Assembly (NCBI RefSeq): GCF_002954665.1
Contig: NZ_MSCM01000002.1
Span: 530,767 to 594,766 of the forward strand
DNA from: Polaribacter glomeratus
GTDB taxonomy: Bacteria; Bacteroidota; Bacteroidia; Flavobacteriales; Flavobacteriaceae
Reading direction: 5' to 3'
Length of the DNA stretch: 64,000 bases
Position numbers and translations under genes: made by a program. The notes under the pieces are model-generated. The model had not been told where the DNA came from. It saw nothing but the letters and a program-made list of their open reading frames with translations, and did no database searches. Position 1 is the first letter of the stretch; each line of letters starts with the position of its first letter. Below are positions 1-8,926 of the stretch, one piece after another.

Positions 1-546
1 GACAACTATTGGAAAAAAAGTGGAGAAGAGGTTTATATAGATTTAACATCTGAAACTCCAAAATTTTGCAGCAATGGCAATCCTGTTCCGGGAACCTATT
101 CAAGCTTAAGATGGGAAAATACTAACATTGCTTTTTTTACTTTGTTCAATGCCGGCGATGAAGTAGAATTTAGGATTCAAAAAAATGGAAATAGTTTAAT
201 TTTAGCTCCATGGGATGCAGCAGCTCAACAGACTCATAATCCATCTACGTATAGCCTTTCTAATGAATTTCCTTGTGATGGAGGTGGCGGATCCACAACC
301 GATAATGGTGAAATAGCATTTTATACCAGAAAAGATAATGGTTGTAGCTCAATTAGTATTACCGTTGGAAGTATAACCCAATACTTGCAATATTACTATC
401 CAGATGGGATCAGCGACTGTACCCAAGGAGAAGTGTTTAGCTTACCTGTTGGTAATCATAGTTTTACTGCTAAATGCAACTCGACCACTTGGAGTGGAAA
501 TTTCCAAATAACATCTGGCGGTTGCCTAATTTTTGACCTACAATAA
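1..546 (+). CDS. Surface/secreted protein, C-terminal part (5' end outside window)
   Basis: The frame is open from the first base, so the gene begins upstream of the window; about 181 residues are visible. I do not recognise a named domain. Visible are a Gly-rich linker (GDGGGGST type, about residue 96 of the visible part) and a Cys-containing C-terminal domain ending in a beta-rich stretch around TTWSGNFQITSGGC. The protein is probably exported, judging by its Cys pairs and its neighbours, which are secreted proteins and lipoproteins. The TTG inside the frame at 142 is not a credible start because coding-like sequence continues upstream of it. Confidence 0.6.
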   Translation, partial: DNYWKKSGEEVYIDLTSETPKFCSNGNPVPGTYSSLRWENTNIAFFTLFNAGDEVEFRIQKNGNSLILAPWDAAAQQTHNPSTYSLSNEFPCDGGGGSTTDNGEIAFYTRKDNGCSSISITVGSITQYLQYYYPDGISDCTQGEVFSLPVGNHSFTAKCNSTTWSGNFQITSGGCLIFDLQ

Positions 547-677
547 AAAAAGCAAATTATTCAACGAGTTATTTATGAAGCCTGTGCTCTACTTAAAAGT
601 CATTACTTTTTTCTTACAAAGACGCTATTGACCTAGATAACAACTTTGATTTTTTTTAATATTCTAATAAATCTATC

Positions 678-1436
678 ATGAAAACCAAAACACAATGTTT
701 ATTTCCTTTACTTATTTTAGTATTCATAGGTATCAATTCTACTGGTTACGCACAATGCCCTGAAGAACAAGCAAAAGTTTCTAAATATAGAAAATTAGCG
801 GATGGTGCAGAATCTTGGGACGTAGCAACACCAGCTTCTCTTTGCAGCAAGTATTTTAAACTCGTGTGTGATGCAAAACAGGATTCTTATAGTGTTGGTA
901 GTCAAACTCTAAGTAGAGGACAACAGGAAGCGCTGCTTATTGAGGATGAAATTAGAGAAGTTGTAGATAAATATAACGAGACTTCAAACAAGTTATGTGG
1001 AGAATTAAAGCTCGTAACAGCCATATATAAGGACAGTATTGGAGTAAAACAAGAAGATGTAGTAGGCTATTGGGTCGCCAAAGATTACAATGAGTATTAT
1101 GACCAAACCAGCTACCCAGTTTTTGCCTTTTTTAATAGGGGCAATTTCAAAACAAGCCAATCTTCAAGTTTTAAACAAAAATCTTCTTGGAAAAAAACTG
1201 CTCCCAATCAATACCAAATTACTATTTCTGATTTTAGCGAATCTGACAAGACTTGGAGTACACCTAGAACAAATACTTTCTTGATAAATACCCGAACAAA
1301 TACAGCAACCTATTCATTTACCAACTATAAAGGAGAAGAGATATCATCTACTTGGTACTACAAAGGGAAAACATACAGTCACTACAAAAAGAACGAAAAT
1401 GAAATTCTATCCACTGCATCAGTAACCACTAAATAA
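678..1436 (+). CDS. Secreted protein of unknown function
   Basis: A 252-residue protein with a clear Sec signal peptide (MKTKTQ followed by a Leu/Ile-rich core, likely cleavage after TGYAQ at about residue 26). Four Cys lie in the first 110 residues of the mature part. The C-terminal 90 residues form a polar, Thr/Ser/Tyr-rich region containing SSTWYYKGKTYSHYKK. I do not recognise the family. The last 270 bases are duplicated at 2837-3106 as part of a 361-bp direct repeat that also includes the start of the following lipoprotein gene. It lies 34 bases upstream of that lipoprotein, so the two are probably co-transcribed. Confidence 0.75.
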   Translation: MKTKTQCLFPLLILVFIGINSTGYAQCPEEQAKVSKYRKLADGAESWDVATPASLCSKYFKLVCDAKQDSYSVGSQTLSRGQQEALLIEDEIREVVDKYNETSNKLCGELKLVTAIYKDSIGVKQEDVVGYWVAKDYNEYYDQTSYPVFAFFNRGNFKTSQSSSFKQKSSWKKTAPNQYQITISDFSESDKTWSTPRTNTFLINTRTNTATYSFTNYKGEEISSTWYYKGKTYSHYKKNENEILSTASVTTK

Positions 1437-1527
1437 TAGTCACCCCAACTAATTTTAAAAATTAAAAGACATGAAAAATATATTAAAAATTTTAACGTTT
1501 CTCATTTTGATTTTTCTCTCAGGGTGT
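1167..1527 (+). repeat. 361-bp direct repeat, copy 1
   Basis: Copy 1 covers the last 90 codons of the secreted-protein gene, the 34-base spacer and the lipoprotein signal-peptide codons down to the lipobox Cys of the next gene. Copy 2 lies exactly 1670 bases downstream (2837-3197) with only scattered substitutions and no net gap. Beyond the lipobox the two downstream genes are unrelated. Confidence 0.9.
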
Positions 1528-2730
1528 TCCAAAGAGGATAATGATATTTTAGATAATGATCAAGGTTCAACAACCGATACTTCGATTGATAATATTAACG
1601 GTTTATTTGAGTATTATGACGAAGATTTTAACCAAGAAAAAGCGCTGTTTACAATTACAGATAATGAGCTAAAGATTCAATTTGTTGATGGATTCATATC
1701 TGGACAAGCAGAAAAGATAATTATAAATGAAGATCAGTTTATAATTACTTTTTCAATTTCAAATACAAGCGGAAATTATTCTAATTTCAATGGATTATTG
1801 GGCGAGATTGACAACGGACAGTTAGAAATTCTAGACAGTAATAACCAAAGTTTTTTCAAAGGGTACGTTAGGGAGAGCGCAAACGAAGAAGATTTAACCA
1901 AATCCCGTATTGTGGTTAATATATTGGATAACTGTAGAGCAGCAATTACTGTGAATGGCAGTAGTTTAGAAGGAGTGGGAGGCCCTATATATATGTCAGA
2001 AAATGAGGGTCTTGCAAATCTTTTAATCCAAGCTGAAGTTTATGAAGATTTTGAAAACGCGCAAGATAACTTTACATGAGGGAATTCAAGTTTTACATTA
2101 CAATCTGGACGAGACATTCAATATTCTAGTTGTAATAGTGCATCATTTTTCGTGCCGAAAGGTAACACATATAGCGTCAATGTTCAATTTGACGATGGAT
2201 ATGAACAGACACAAAGCGTTGAAGTTGACAAAGCCGGAATAACCCATTTTATACAAATAGTTAAGCCCACAGGGACTGGTCTAGGCATACCATGCTTACC
2301 TGATGGTATATCGAAAAAAATTTCAAACAATACTTTAGAAATCACAAGTACAGAGGGTGAAAGTGCTGCAGATGAAGAACTACATATTCATCCTGGTTTT
2401 TTTAGTAAAGTTAGTCAAGGAAGTACCATTATAGCTGGCCCTTTTAATGGGAAATTAGCACAACTTAGTTTTTTCAGGATAAAAAATGAAAATGGAATAT
2501 TGCAAAATCAAGAATACAATCTAAGTAACAATGAATTGACCGTTCATAGAGATTTTCAATTTGATAATAGTGTTGGAATTAGAATGACAGCAATAAATGG
2601 AACAATCACGATTTCTACAACCGGAAATGAAACCAACATATTTTTCAACAATGTGGTTTTTGAAAATAACCTTACGTTTCTTCCTCGACAAAGAGTAACA
2701 ATTACAGGGACACTAACGGGGATCTTTTAG
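1471..2730 (+). pseudogene. Lipoprotein gene interrupted by one in-frame TGA
   Basis: The reading frame starts with a lipoprotein signal peptide (MKNILKILTFLILIFLSGCS, Cys about residue 19) and runs to a TGA at 2077-2079. It then continues open in the same frame for a further 216 codons to 2730, and the downstream part is clearly protein-like (for example VPKGNTYSVNVQFDDGYEQT). The simplest reading is one ancestral lipoprotein of about 419 residues inactivated by a nonsense mutation. A re-start at the GTG at 2152 is possible but would give a cytoplasmic fragment without a signal peptide. I do not recognise the domain; the C-terminal 140 residues look beta-rich. If the stop is a sequencing error the gene is intact. 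Confidence 0.7.
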
Positions 2731-2812
2731 AAAATATAACTAATACTCTTCCGTTTCTCGATAATTTCAAAACCTGAAATTATAAATTATTTCATGTTTT
2801 ATTTTAAAGGTA

Positions 2813-3106
2813 ATGGATAAGTCAATTACGATTAACAGTTTTAAACAAAAATCTTCTTGGAAAGAAATTGCTCCCAATCAATACCAAATTACTATTTCTG
2901 ATTTTAGCGAATCTGACAAGACTTCGAGTACACCTAGAACAAATACTTTCGTGATAAATACCCGAACAAATACAGCAAACTATTCATTTACCAACTATAA
3001 AAGAGAAGAGATATCATCTACTTGGTACTACAAAGGGAAAACATACAGTCACTACAAAAAGAACGAAAATGAAATTCTATCAACTGTTTCAGTAACCACT
3101 AAATAA
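2813..3106 (+). pseudogene. Duplicated C-terminal fragment of the 678-1436 secreted protein
   Basis: From 2837 this reading frame repeats the last 90 codons of the upstream secreted protein, with about ten amino-acid differences. It lacks the signal peptide and N-terminal two thirds. The ATG at 2813 is carried by unrelated sequence just before the repeat begins. I treat it as a by-product of the 361-bp duplication and not as a functional gene. Confidence 0.75.
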
Positions 3107-3197
3107 TAGTCACCCCAACTAATTTTAAAAATTAAAAGACATGAAAAATAATTTAAAAATTTTAACTTTTCTCATCTTAATCTTTCTAGGAGGGTGT
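2837..3197 (+). repeat. 361-bp direct repeat, copy 2
   Basis: This is the second copy of the repeat at 1167-1527. It fuses a truncated upstream gene end to the signal peptide of a different lipoprotein (3141). Recombination between the copies would delete 1670 bases and exchange which lipoprotein body follows the shared signal peptide. Confidence 0.9.
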
Positions 3198-3923
3198 AAA
3201 GAAGATGATGAACTCAATGACTCTGTTAACACAAACAGCTATGAATCATTTAATTGCATTGACGGTGATTGCATGAACGTTGGTAGTAATGGAATATATA
3301 GTAGCCTTTCTGATTGCCAAGGTGCCTGTGGAAGTGTATTATCAACCATTACAGACACCCGAGATGGACAAACATACGAAACTGTAACAATTGGCAGCCA
3401 AATCTGGTTTGCAGAAAACTTGCGCTATAGTGACAATATTCCCCATGTAATAGGTGATCAAGGTTGGAACGTAGATTATGATACCCAACAGCCTGCTTGG
3501 AGCTACCATAACGATAATCCAGCAAATAATGCCATCTATGGTAAATTATATAATGGGTATGCTGTTGAGACAGGTAGTCTTTGTCCTCCTGGTTGGCATA
3601 TACCTACAGAAGACGAATGGACCGTATTGATTGATTATTTAGGTGGTGAAAGCATAGCTGGGGGTAAAATGAAAACTACCACAGGTTGGGATTCACCTAA
3701 CATGGATGCTACCAATAGTAGCGGATTTTCAGGTCTTCCAGGCGGTGCTCGTGTTACCAATGGTAGTTCTAACGGCATTGGCATCAACGGAACCTGGTGG
3801 AGTTCTACGTAATTTAGTTATCTTGGTCTCAAGACGTATAACCTTAATTATAGATTTGGTAGTGTAGAAATAGAATCTTATGCTAAGCATATAGGAATAT
3901 CCTGTCGTTGCCTCATGGATTAA
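3141..3923 (+). pseudogene. FISUMP-domain lipoprotein with premature TAA
   Basis: The gene opens with a lipoprotein signal peptide (LTFLILIFLGGCKEDDE, Cys near residue 19). A Fibrobacter succinogenes major paralogous domain follows: DGQTYETVTIGSQIWFAENL, then CPPGWHIPTEDEWTVLIDYL, FSGLPGGAR and a WWSST block. A TAA at 3810-3812 falls exactly where family members usually carry Glu after WSST. The frame then continues with the expected FISUMP tail (GFS/GIS-CRC-like, ending RCLMD) to TAA at 3921. The domain is therefore complete apart from one nonsense codon. The truncated 223-residue product would lack the last beta strands. FISUMP proteins are surface-exposed in Bacteroidota and Fibrobacteres; their ligands are mostly unknown. 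Confidence 0.8.
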
Positions 3924-4094
3924 TTTATTGTTACTGATACTGGTAATGGCGACGATAATATAAATGAAGAGTCTAATTATGGTAATTTAACTTACAACGC
4001 GCCAACCGAAGGACAAGCTGCTGAGTGGTTTAGCAACGCCCAAATTTTACAATATATCGATGATACATCTCCAGAATACAATTATCAATGTTAG
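3924..4094 (+). pseudogene. Unassigned coding remnant after the FISUMP gene
   Basis: The frame of the FISUMP gene continues open after its terminal TAA for 56 codons to TAG 4092-4094. It reads like protein (LTYNAPTEGQAAEWFSNAQI followed by LQYIDDTSPEYNYQC). I do not recognise it. It may be the C-terminus of another lost lipoprotein, joined here by deletion. Confidence 0.35.
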
Positions 4095-4160
4095 ATAATT
4101 AAAGATTAGGATATATAAAAAATTCTTTTGCGCGTCAAAATTGATAGAACAAAATGCTAA

Positions 4161-4424
4161 GACTTACCAAAACTCATCAACCAAGAAAAGCCAGCTTTTA
4201 TTTATTATTTATGTGGAGTTGATGTTATTGAAACCGATAAACTAGGCAAACTTGCCTTAACTATAGAAGGTTGTAAAGAACGTAATCGATTTGTATTACA
4301 AACTTGTTTTGATTACAAAATTCCTGTGATGTGCTCTATGGGTGGTGGGTATTCTAAAGATGTAAATATTATTGTAGATGCACATGCAAATACGTTTAGA
4401 GTAGCGCAAGAAATTTATTTTTAA
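4161..4424 (+). pseudogene. C-terminal fragment of a histone deacetylase family protein
   Basis: An 87-codon open stretch without a start codon matches the C-terminal quarter of the HDAC/acetoin-utilisation (AcuC-like) family as I know it. It has LPKLINQEKPAF, then CGVDVIETDKLGKLALT, GCKERNRFVLQTC, the SMGGGYS loop that lines the active site, and DAHANTF. A full-length bacterial member has about 300 residues, so the N-terminal three quarters, including the catalytic His pair, are missing. A TAA immediately precedes the fragment. The sequence from 4425 to 4589 holds no further coding signal; it should carry the promoter of the next gene. Confidence 0.8.
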
Positions 4425-4589
4425 TCGCTTTACAAAAGTCTTGCACAGAAAAAAAATTACCATAATACTGAGAGAAAATCTAGAAATACACAGCCAATTA
4501 TTTCATAAAAAAAATAATAAATTTATTTAATTTAACAAAATTTGTGAGTTATTTGTTTGTTTCTTTGCAGTCTAACAAAAATAGAAATT

Positions 4590-5048
4590 ATGAAAAATTT
4601 ATTAGTAGTAGCACTCTCGTTGATATTGTTCTCTTGTGGTGCAACAAAAAATGTAAGAACAAAAGAAAAAATTATTAAAGGAAATTGGACCTTAAATAAA
4701 ATTGTTTATAGTAAAACTGGTGATTATAAAGTGACCATGTTTAAAGACGCTCCAAAAGAGTGTTTTGAAGGTAGTTCATGGAAGTTTGTACCTAATAACA
4801 ACTCGGGAACGTATGCTATAAACAGCACAGATTGTGTGTCTGGAGAAAGAGATTTTATATTTGTAGTTCAAGAAATTGATGCAACTTCTGGTTATTACGA
4901 CTTTTTGCTAAAACCAAAAAACAACGAAAACAAAGAAGGCTTTAGATTGCAATTAACAGAATTATCTGAAACTACAATGCAATGGAAACAGTACTTAAAT
5001 GTAGACGGAACACAATTTATTATTAACATGAACTTTACAAAACAATAA
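4590..5048 (+). CDS. Lipocalin-like lipoprotein
   Basis: A 152-residue lipoprotein. I chose ATG 4590 because it gives a perfect lipoprotein signal peptide (MKNLLVVALSLILFSCGAT, lipobox FSC), whereas the upstream TTG would prepend 11 charged and polar residues. The mature part starts with IKGNWTLNKIVY, the G-x-W motif of lipocalin-like domains in Bacteroidota, followed by beta-rich sequence and a final FTKQ. It ends six bases before the OmpA gene, so the two form an operon. The likely location is the outer membrane, periplasmic face. The ligand is unknown. Confidence 0.75.
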   Translation: MKNLLVVALSLILFSCGATKNVRTKEKIIKGNWTLNKIVYSKTGDYKVTMFKDAPKECFEGSSWKFVPNNNSGTYAINSTDCVSGERDFIFVVQEIDATSGYYDFLLKPKNNENKEGFRLQLTELSETTMQWKQYLNVDGTQFIINMNFTKQ

Positions 5049-5053
5049 TTAAC

Positions 5054-5761
5054 ATGAAAAATTTAATCAATAAAATAACAATGACAACTTTAGCACTTAC
5101 AATAGTGTTAAGTTTATCAAACTGTGAAGCAATAAAAAATGCAAATAATAAACAAAAGGGTGCCGTAATTGGTACTGCTGGAGGTGCACTTATTGGCGCA
5201 ATTTTAGGTAACAATATAGGCAAAGGAGGAAATGGAGAATTAGGTGCTGTAATTGGCGGTGTTGTTGGTGGTGGTGCAGGTGTGCTTATTGGTAACAAAA
5301 TGGACAAGCAAGCTAAAAAGATTGAAACTGAAATTCCTGGAGCTAAAGTAGAAAGAGTAGACGATGGAATTGTAGTTACTTTTGATGAAAATAGTGGTGT
5401 TTATTTTGACACAAACAAATCTAATATTAACACAAAATCTCAAGAAACTTTAAACAAACTTGCGGCTGTGTTTTCAGAATTTGCTGATACAAATATTTTA
5501 GTTGTTGGTCATACAGATAGTGCTGGTAAAGATGAATATAACATGACTTTATCAGAAAAAAGAGCTTTATCTGTTACCGATTATTTAATGTCTAAAGGTT
5601 TGGTTAAAAATAGATTCCAAACTTTATGGTATGGAGAAACACAACCAAAATATGATAATGCTACCGCAGAAGGAAGAGCAAAAAACAGAAGAGTAAATGT
5701 TGCAATTGTACCAAATGATAAAATGGTAAATGATGCAAAAATGGAATCTGGAGGAAAATAA
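5054..5761 (+). CDS. OmpA-family lipoprotein with glycine-zipper segment
   Basis: A 235-residue lipoprotein (signal peptide ending LSLSNC, Cys near residue 24). Residues about 36-80 are a Gly/Ala-rich glycine zipper (GAVIGTAGGALIGAILGNNI, then GAVIGGVVGGGAGVLIGN). The C-terminal OmpA domain (about 105-222) has the peptidoglycan-binding motif VVGHTDSAGKDEYNMTLSEK and NRRVNVAIVP. Members of this family tether the outer membrane to peptidoglycan. It is the second gene of a pair with the lipocalin-like lipoprotein and is followed by a strong bidirectional terminator. Confidence 0.88.
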   Translation: MKNLINKITMTTLALTIVLSLSNCEAIKNANNKQKGAVIGTAGGALIGAILGNNIGKGGNGELGAVIGGVVGGGAGVLIGNKMDKQAKKIETEIPGAKVERVDDGIVVTFDENSGVYFDTNKSNINTKSQETLNKLAAVFSEFADTNILVVGHTDSAGKDEYNMTLSEKRALSVTDYLMSKGLVKNRFQTLWYGETQPKYDNATAEGRAKNRRVNVAIVPNDKMVNDAKMESGGK

Positions 5762-5781
5762 ATTCAACTGTAATTAAACAA

Positions 5782-5812
5782 AAAATGCCGCATTGTGCGG
5801 CATTTTTTTTGT
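5782..5812. terminator. Bidirectional rho-independent terminator
   Basis: The hairpin AATGCCGCA / TGCGGCATT is flanked by an A-run on the left and eight T on the right. It therefore works on both strands, between the OmpA gene (+) and the molybdenum hydroxylase (-), which converge here. Confidence 0.9.
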
Positions 5813-5829
5813 TTTAAAAAACAATTTTT

Positions 5830-7983
5830 TTATCCTAAAATACCACTCTTTTCAAGTTCTTTTGCAAAAGGCTGGCTGTATATTCTTTTTCCTAAAGCTG
5901 CATTAATTGCATTTGCAACTGCGCCTCCTGCAGGTGGTAAACCTGGTTCTCCTAAACCTGTTGGCGATAAGTTATTTTCAATAAAATGCACCTCAACTTT
6001 TGGTGTTTCTAACATTCTAATTAATCGATACGTATCAAAATTTTGAGCATCTGGTTTTCCTTCGTTAAAAGAAAAATCTGCAAACATGGCATGCCCTATT
6101 CCGTCTATAACGCCACCTTCAACTTGGTTTCTAGCTCCTGACGGATTTACCACAACGCCGCAATCTACAGCAACTGTAACTTTTTTAATTACAGGAAAAC
6201 CATCTTGTAAAACAATATCTGCAATTTCTGCAACGTGTGTATTATGACTGTAATATGCAGAAAAACCTTGAAAAACGCCTTCTTCAGTTTTACCCCAATT
6301 TGCTTTTTCTCTAACGAGTTTAATAGTGTCTTCCATTCTTTGTCCAGAATATTCTATTTTTTCATCCGTAGTATTTTTTACATTTTGTAATAAATCTAAA
6401 CGCAATTGAATCGTGTCAATATTTAATTCTGATGCTAATTCGTCAAAGAAAGTTTGTTCTGCAAATGCTAAAAAATTAGTGTAAGGTGCTCGCCAAGCTC
6501 CGGTTGTAATATTACTAGTATGATTTGCGGTATCTACTTTAAAATTTGGGATACATCCCGCAGGAAAAAAGTTAGGAATTGCACCATACATATTTCCGTT
6601 AATTGCAGCTTCTTTTAAGTAATATCCGGTTACTTTTCCATCTTTGATGGATGCTTTTATTCTGTATTTTATAGATGGTCTGTAGGTCCCTGCCGTCATA
6701 TCATCTTCTCTTGAGAAAATTACTTTGATGGGTTTTTTGGCTAAACTAGAAATTTCTGCAGCTTCTAAGGCAAAATCCCCATACAATCTTCTACCAAAAC
6801 CACCGCCCATTCTTGTCATTTCGCAAAAAATGTCCTCTTCTTTTCTCTCTAATAATTTTGCAACTCTACTAACCGTCCATTGTGGAGTTTGAATTGGCCC
6901 AACTAAATGAACTTTTTCTGCCGTAACATCCGCATAAAAATTCATAGGTTCTAAACAATTGTGCGGTAAAAATGGCGAATGATACGTTCTCTCAATTACT
7001 TTATCTGCAGCAGCAAATGCTTGACTTATATTACCATCTTCTCGCCTTGTTTCAAACTTAGTACCGTCTAAAATTTTAGTTAAAACTTCATTGTGTTTCT
7101 CTGTAGATTCAAAATCAGAATCTTTTATCCAAGTAGCAGAAAGTGCTTTTTTACCTTTCATCGCTGCCCAGGTTGATGTTGCTAAAACCGCAATTTTATC
7201 TCCAAATTTAATCACTTCGGAAACTCCATTTACAGCTTTGGCTTTTGTATCGTCAAAACTTTCTAATTTTTGACCAAAAGCTGGCGGTCTCAAAACAGAT
7301 GCATGCAACATTCCTGCAACTTTATAATCCAACCCAAAAAGTGGTTTTCCTGTAATAATTTTATCAATATCTACGTTTACAATTTCTTGACCAATAATCG
7401 TAAAGTCTTTAATTTCTTTTAGTTTTACATTTTCAGGCACTTCTAATAAAGCCGCTTCTTTTACAACTTCTCCGTAACCTAATTTATCACCATTTGCGTT
7501 TGTAATAATTCCTTTTGATGCAACACAAGTTGAAGCATCTACATTCCATTTTATAGCAGCAGCATTAATCAACATTTGTTTAGCCGTTGCACCAGTTTGT
7601 CTAAATGCGTCCCAACTAGAACGTATAGACTGACTTCCGCCAGCTACTTGCCTTGTAAAATTTTTAGAATCTAACGCGCCTTGCACTACATTTACTTTGC
7701 TCCAATCTGCCTCTAATTCTTCTGCAATAATCATTGGCATGGATGTTTTTACACCTTGACCAATTTCTGGATTTGGAGAAAATGTGGTTACAAAACCATC
7801 ATCAGAAATTTTAATAAACGCGTTAAAATCATTAAAATTTAAGTTTTCAATATCAACAGGCATTAGTGCACCTGGTTTACAGGCTGCAAGTAAATTGAAT
7901 CCAATTAACAATCCACCACTTGCTAAAAGCGAAGTTTTTAAGAAATTTCTTCTGCTAAAATTATCTGTTTTTTGAGGTTTCAT
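5830..7983 (-). CDS. Molybdopterin-binding subunit of a xanthine dehydrogenase/aldehyde oxidase family enzyme
   Basis: A 717-residue large catalytic subunit of the IorB/CoxL-like branch (isoquinoline 1-oxidoreductase type). The N-terminus has a twin-arginine motif (SRRNFLKTS, residues 10-18) followed by a lipobox-like LLAAC (Cys 35), so the folded, cofactor-loaded protein is probably exported by Tat and may be lipid-anchored. The Mo-cofactor motif GGGFGRRLYGDFALEAAE and the C-terminal GLGEPGLPPAGGAVANAI, holding the catalytic Glu, are intact. It forms an operon with the 2Fe-2S subunit 83 bases upstream. No FAD subunit is seen, so electrons probably leave to a cytochrome or periplasmic acceptor. 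The substrate cannot be told from sequence. Confidence 0.88.
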   Translation of the reverse strand: MKPQKTDNFSRRNFLKTSLLASGGLLIGFNLLAACKPGALMPVDIENLNFNDFNAFIKISDDGFVTTFSPNPEIGQGVKTSMPMIIAEELEADWSKVNVVQGALDSKNFTRQVAGGSQSIRSSWDAFRQTGATAKQMLINAAAIKWNVDASTCVASKGIITNANGDKLGYGEVVKEAALLEVPENVKLKEIKDFTIIGQEIVNVDIDKIITGKPLFGLDYKVAGMLHASVLRPPAFGQKLESFDDTKAKAVNGVSEVIKFGDKIAVLATSTWAAMKGKKALSATWIKDSDFESTEKHNEVLTKILDGTKFETRREDGNISQAFAAADKVIERTYHSPFLPHNCLEPMNFYADVTAEKVHLVGPIQTPQWTVSRVAKLLERKEEDIFCEMTRMGGGFGRRLYGDFALEAAEISSLAKKPIKVIFSREDDMTAGTYRPSIKYRIKASIKDGKVTGYYLKEAAINGNMYGAIPNFFPAGCIPNFKVDTANHTSNITTGAWRAPYTNFLAFAEQTFFDELASELNIDTIQLRLDLLQNVKNTTDEKIEYSGQRMEDTIKLVREKANWGKTEEGVFQGFSAYYSHNTHVAEIADIVLQDGFPVIKKVTVAVDCGVVVNPSGARNQVEGGVIDGIGHAMFADFSFNEGKPDAQNFDTYRLIRMLETPKVEVHFIENNLSPTGLGEPGLPPAGGAVANAINAALGKRIYSQPFAKELEKSGILG

Positions 7984-8001
7984 TTTTGAGTAGTTTTTAG
8001 A

Positions 8002-8058
8002 TTCCCATTATCATGGGAAAGACATTTTTTGGTTTCCTCCTTGTAAAACGTAGAGGAA
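8002..8058 (-). promoter_or_regulatory. Two small hairpins between the hydroxylase subunits
   Basis: TTCCCAT/ATGGGAA (8002-8008 and 8013-8019) and TTCCTC/GAGGAA (8033-8038 and 8053-8058) can each form a stem in the spacer between the two subunit genes. They may stabilise or balance the two messages; neither is followed by a long U-run in the transcribed direction. Confidence 0.35.
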
Positions 8059-8066
8059 TTTTTTTA

Positions 8067-8528
8067 TTATGACATTTTTTTTGCAGCAACTTTCACCGCT
8101 TTTTCAATTCTATTATAAGAAGCACATCTGCAAATATTACCATGCATTGCTGCTCTAATTTCGTCTTCCGAAGGGTTTTTATTTTCGTTTAAAAATGCAG
8201 TTGCTGTCATAATTTGTCCTGCTTGGCAATAACCACATTGTGGTACATCAATCTCTTTCCAAGCCTCTTGAACAGGATGTTTACCATCTTCGGATAAGCC
8301 TTCTATCGTTGTGATTTTTACATCGTCTAGAAAAGAAACCTCCATTTGACAGCTTCTAGTTGCAACGCCATCAATATACACAGTACAAGCGCCACATTGT
8401 GCAATTCCGCAACCAAATTTTGTACCTACTAAATTAAGTTCATCTCTTAAAACCCACAACAAAGGGGTATCTGCATCTGCAGTTACAGAACGCTCTTTTC
8501 CGTTAATGTGTAAAGTGTAGTTTGGCAT
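8067..8528 (-). CDS. 2Fe-2S subunit of the molybdenum hydroxylase
   Basis: A 153-residue small electron-transfer subunit of normal family length. The plant-type cluster motif CGIAQCGACTVYIDG lies around residues 38-52. The second, helical 2Fe-2S domain has CGYCQAGQIM and the C-terminal ICRC. It lacks a signal peptide, so it should ride through Tat with the large subunit. It is the first gene of the two-gene unit. Confidence 0.92.
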   Translation of the reverse strand: MPNYTLHINGKERSVTADADTPLLWVLRDELNLVGTKFGCGIAQCGACTVYIDGVATRSCQMEVSFLDDVKITTIEGLSEDGKHPVQEAWKEIDVPQCGYCQAGQIMTATAFLNENKNPSEDEIRAAMHGNICRCASYNRIEKAVKVAAKKMS

Positions 8529-8926
8529 ATAAAATCGATTTTTAAATTGATGTTGTAAGTTACAAAAAAAGATTTGAGTTTTTTACATGAAAAAATCGGG
8601 TTTAATTGAAAGGGTTTAGAAATCATTTAATTAAAAAGAATAAATTAATCGCTCTAAATCACAAAAAAAGACTAACTTAACGTTAGTCTCTGTTATCTCT
8701 TTAGATTTCAAAACTTCTTAATATTGATTCAATTATAATACTTTAACCTTTTTTTCACTTTCTTAAGTTTCTATTCTAAGTCTATTATTCTTTTTTGCTT
8801 TTCTAGTTTCTTAGTTTCTTGATTTTCTTTAGAATATCTAAATAAATTAAACTTAAAACCTCTATCTTCTTTTAAATAGCTTTTAGTAATATCGCTACTA
8901 AATCTACCTATTTGTATAACACTGTT
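8529..8926 (-). other. Intergenic region with a terminator and a possible coding remnant
   Basis: The 398 bases hold a minus-strand terminator (8663-8689). They also hold a 51-codon open stretch (8771-8926, minus) that follows the stress-protein stop in the same frame and reads protein-like (VIQIGRFSSDITKSYLKEDR, then Lys/Glu-rich). The stretch could be the decayed end of a longer stress protein or chance. Nothing else is visible. Confidence 0.3.
8663..8689 (-). terminator. Rho-independent terminator of the stress-protein/kinase operon
   Basis: On the minus strand, the stem AGACTAAC / GTTAGTCT (loop of five) is followed directly by seven T. It lies downstream of the universal stress protein gene. 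Confidence 0.85.

Noticed and set aside
2813..3106. Independent 97-residue gene
   Set aside because: From 2837 it is only the copied C-terminus of the 678-1436 protein, without signal peptide; it is part of a DNA repeat.
5830..6046. Plus-strand frames opposite the hydroxylase, pyruvate kinase, barrel, BNR and suf genes
   Set aside because: They lie antisense to strongly supported genes, lack family motifs and have shadow-type composition.
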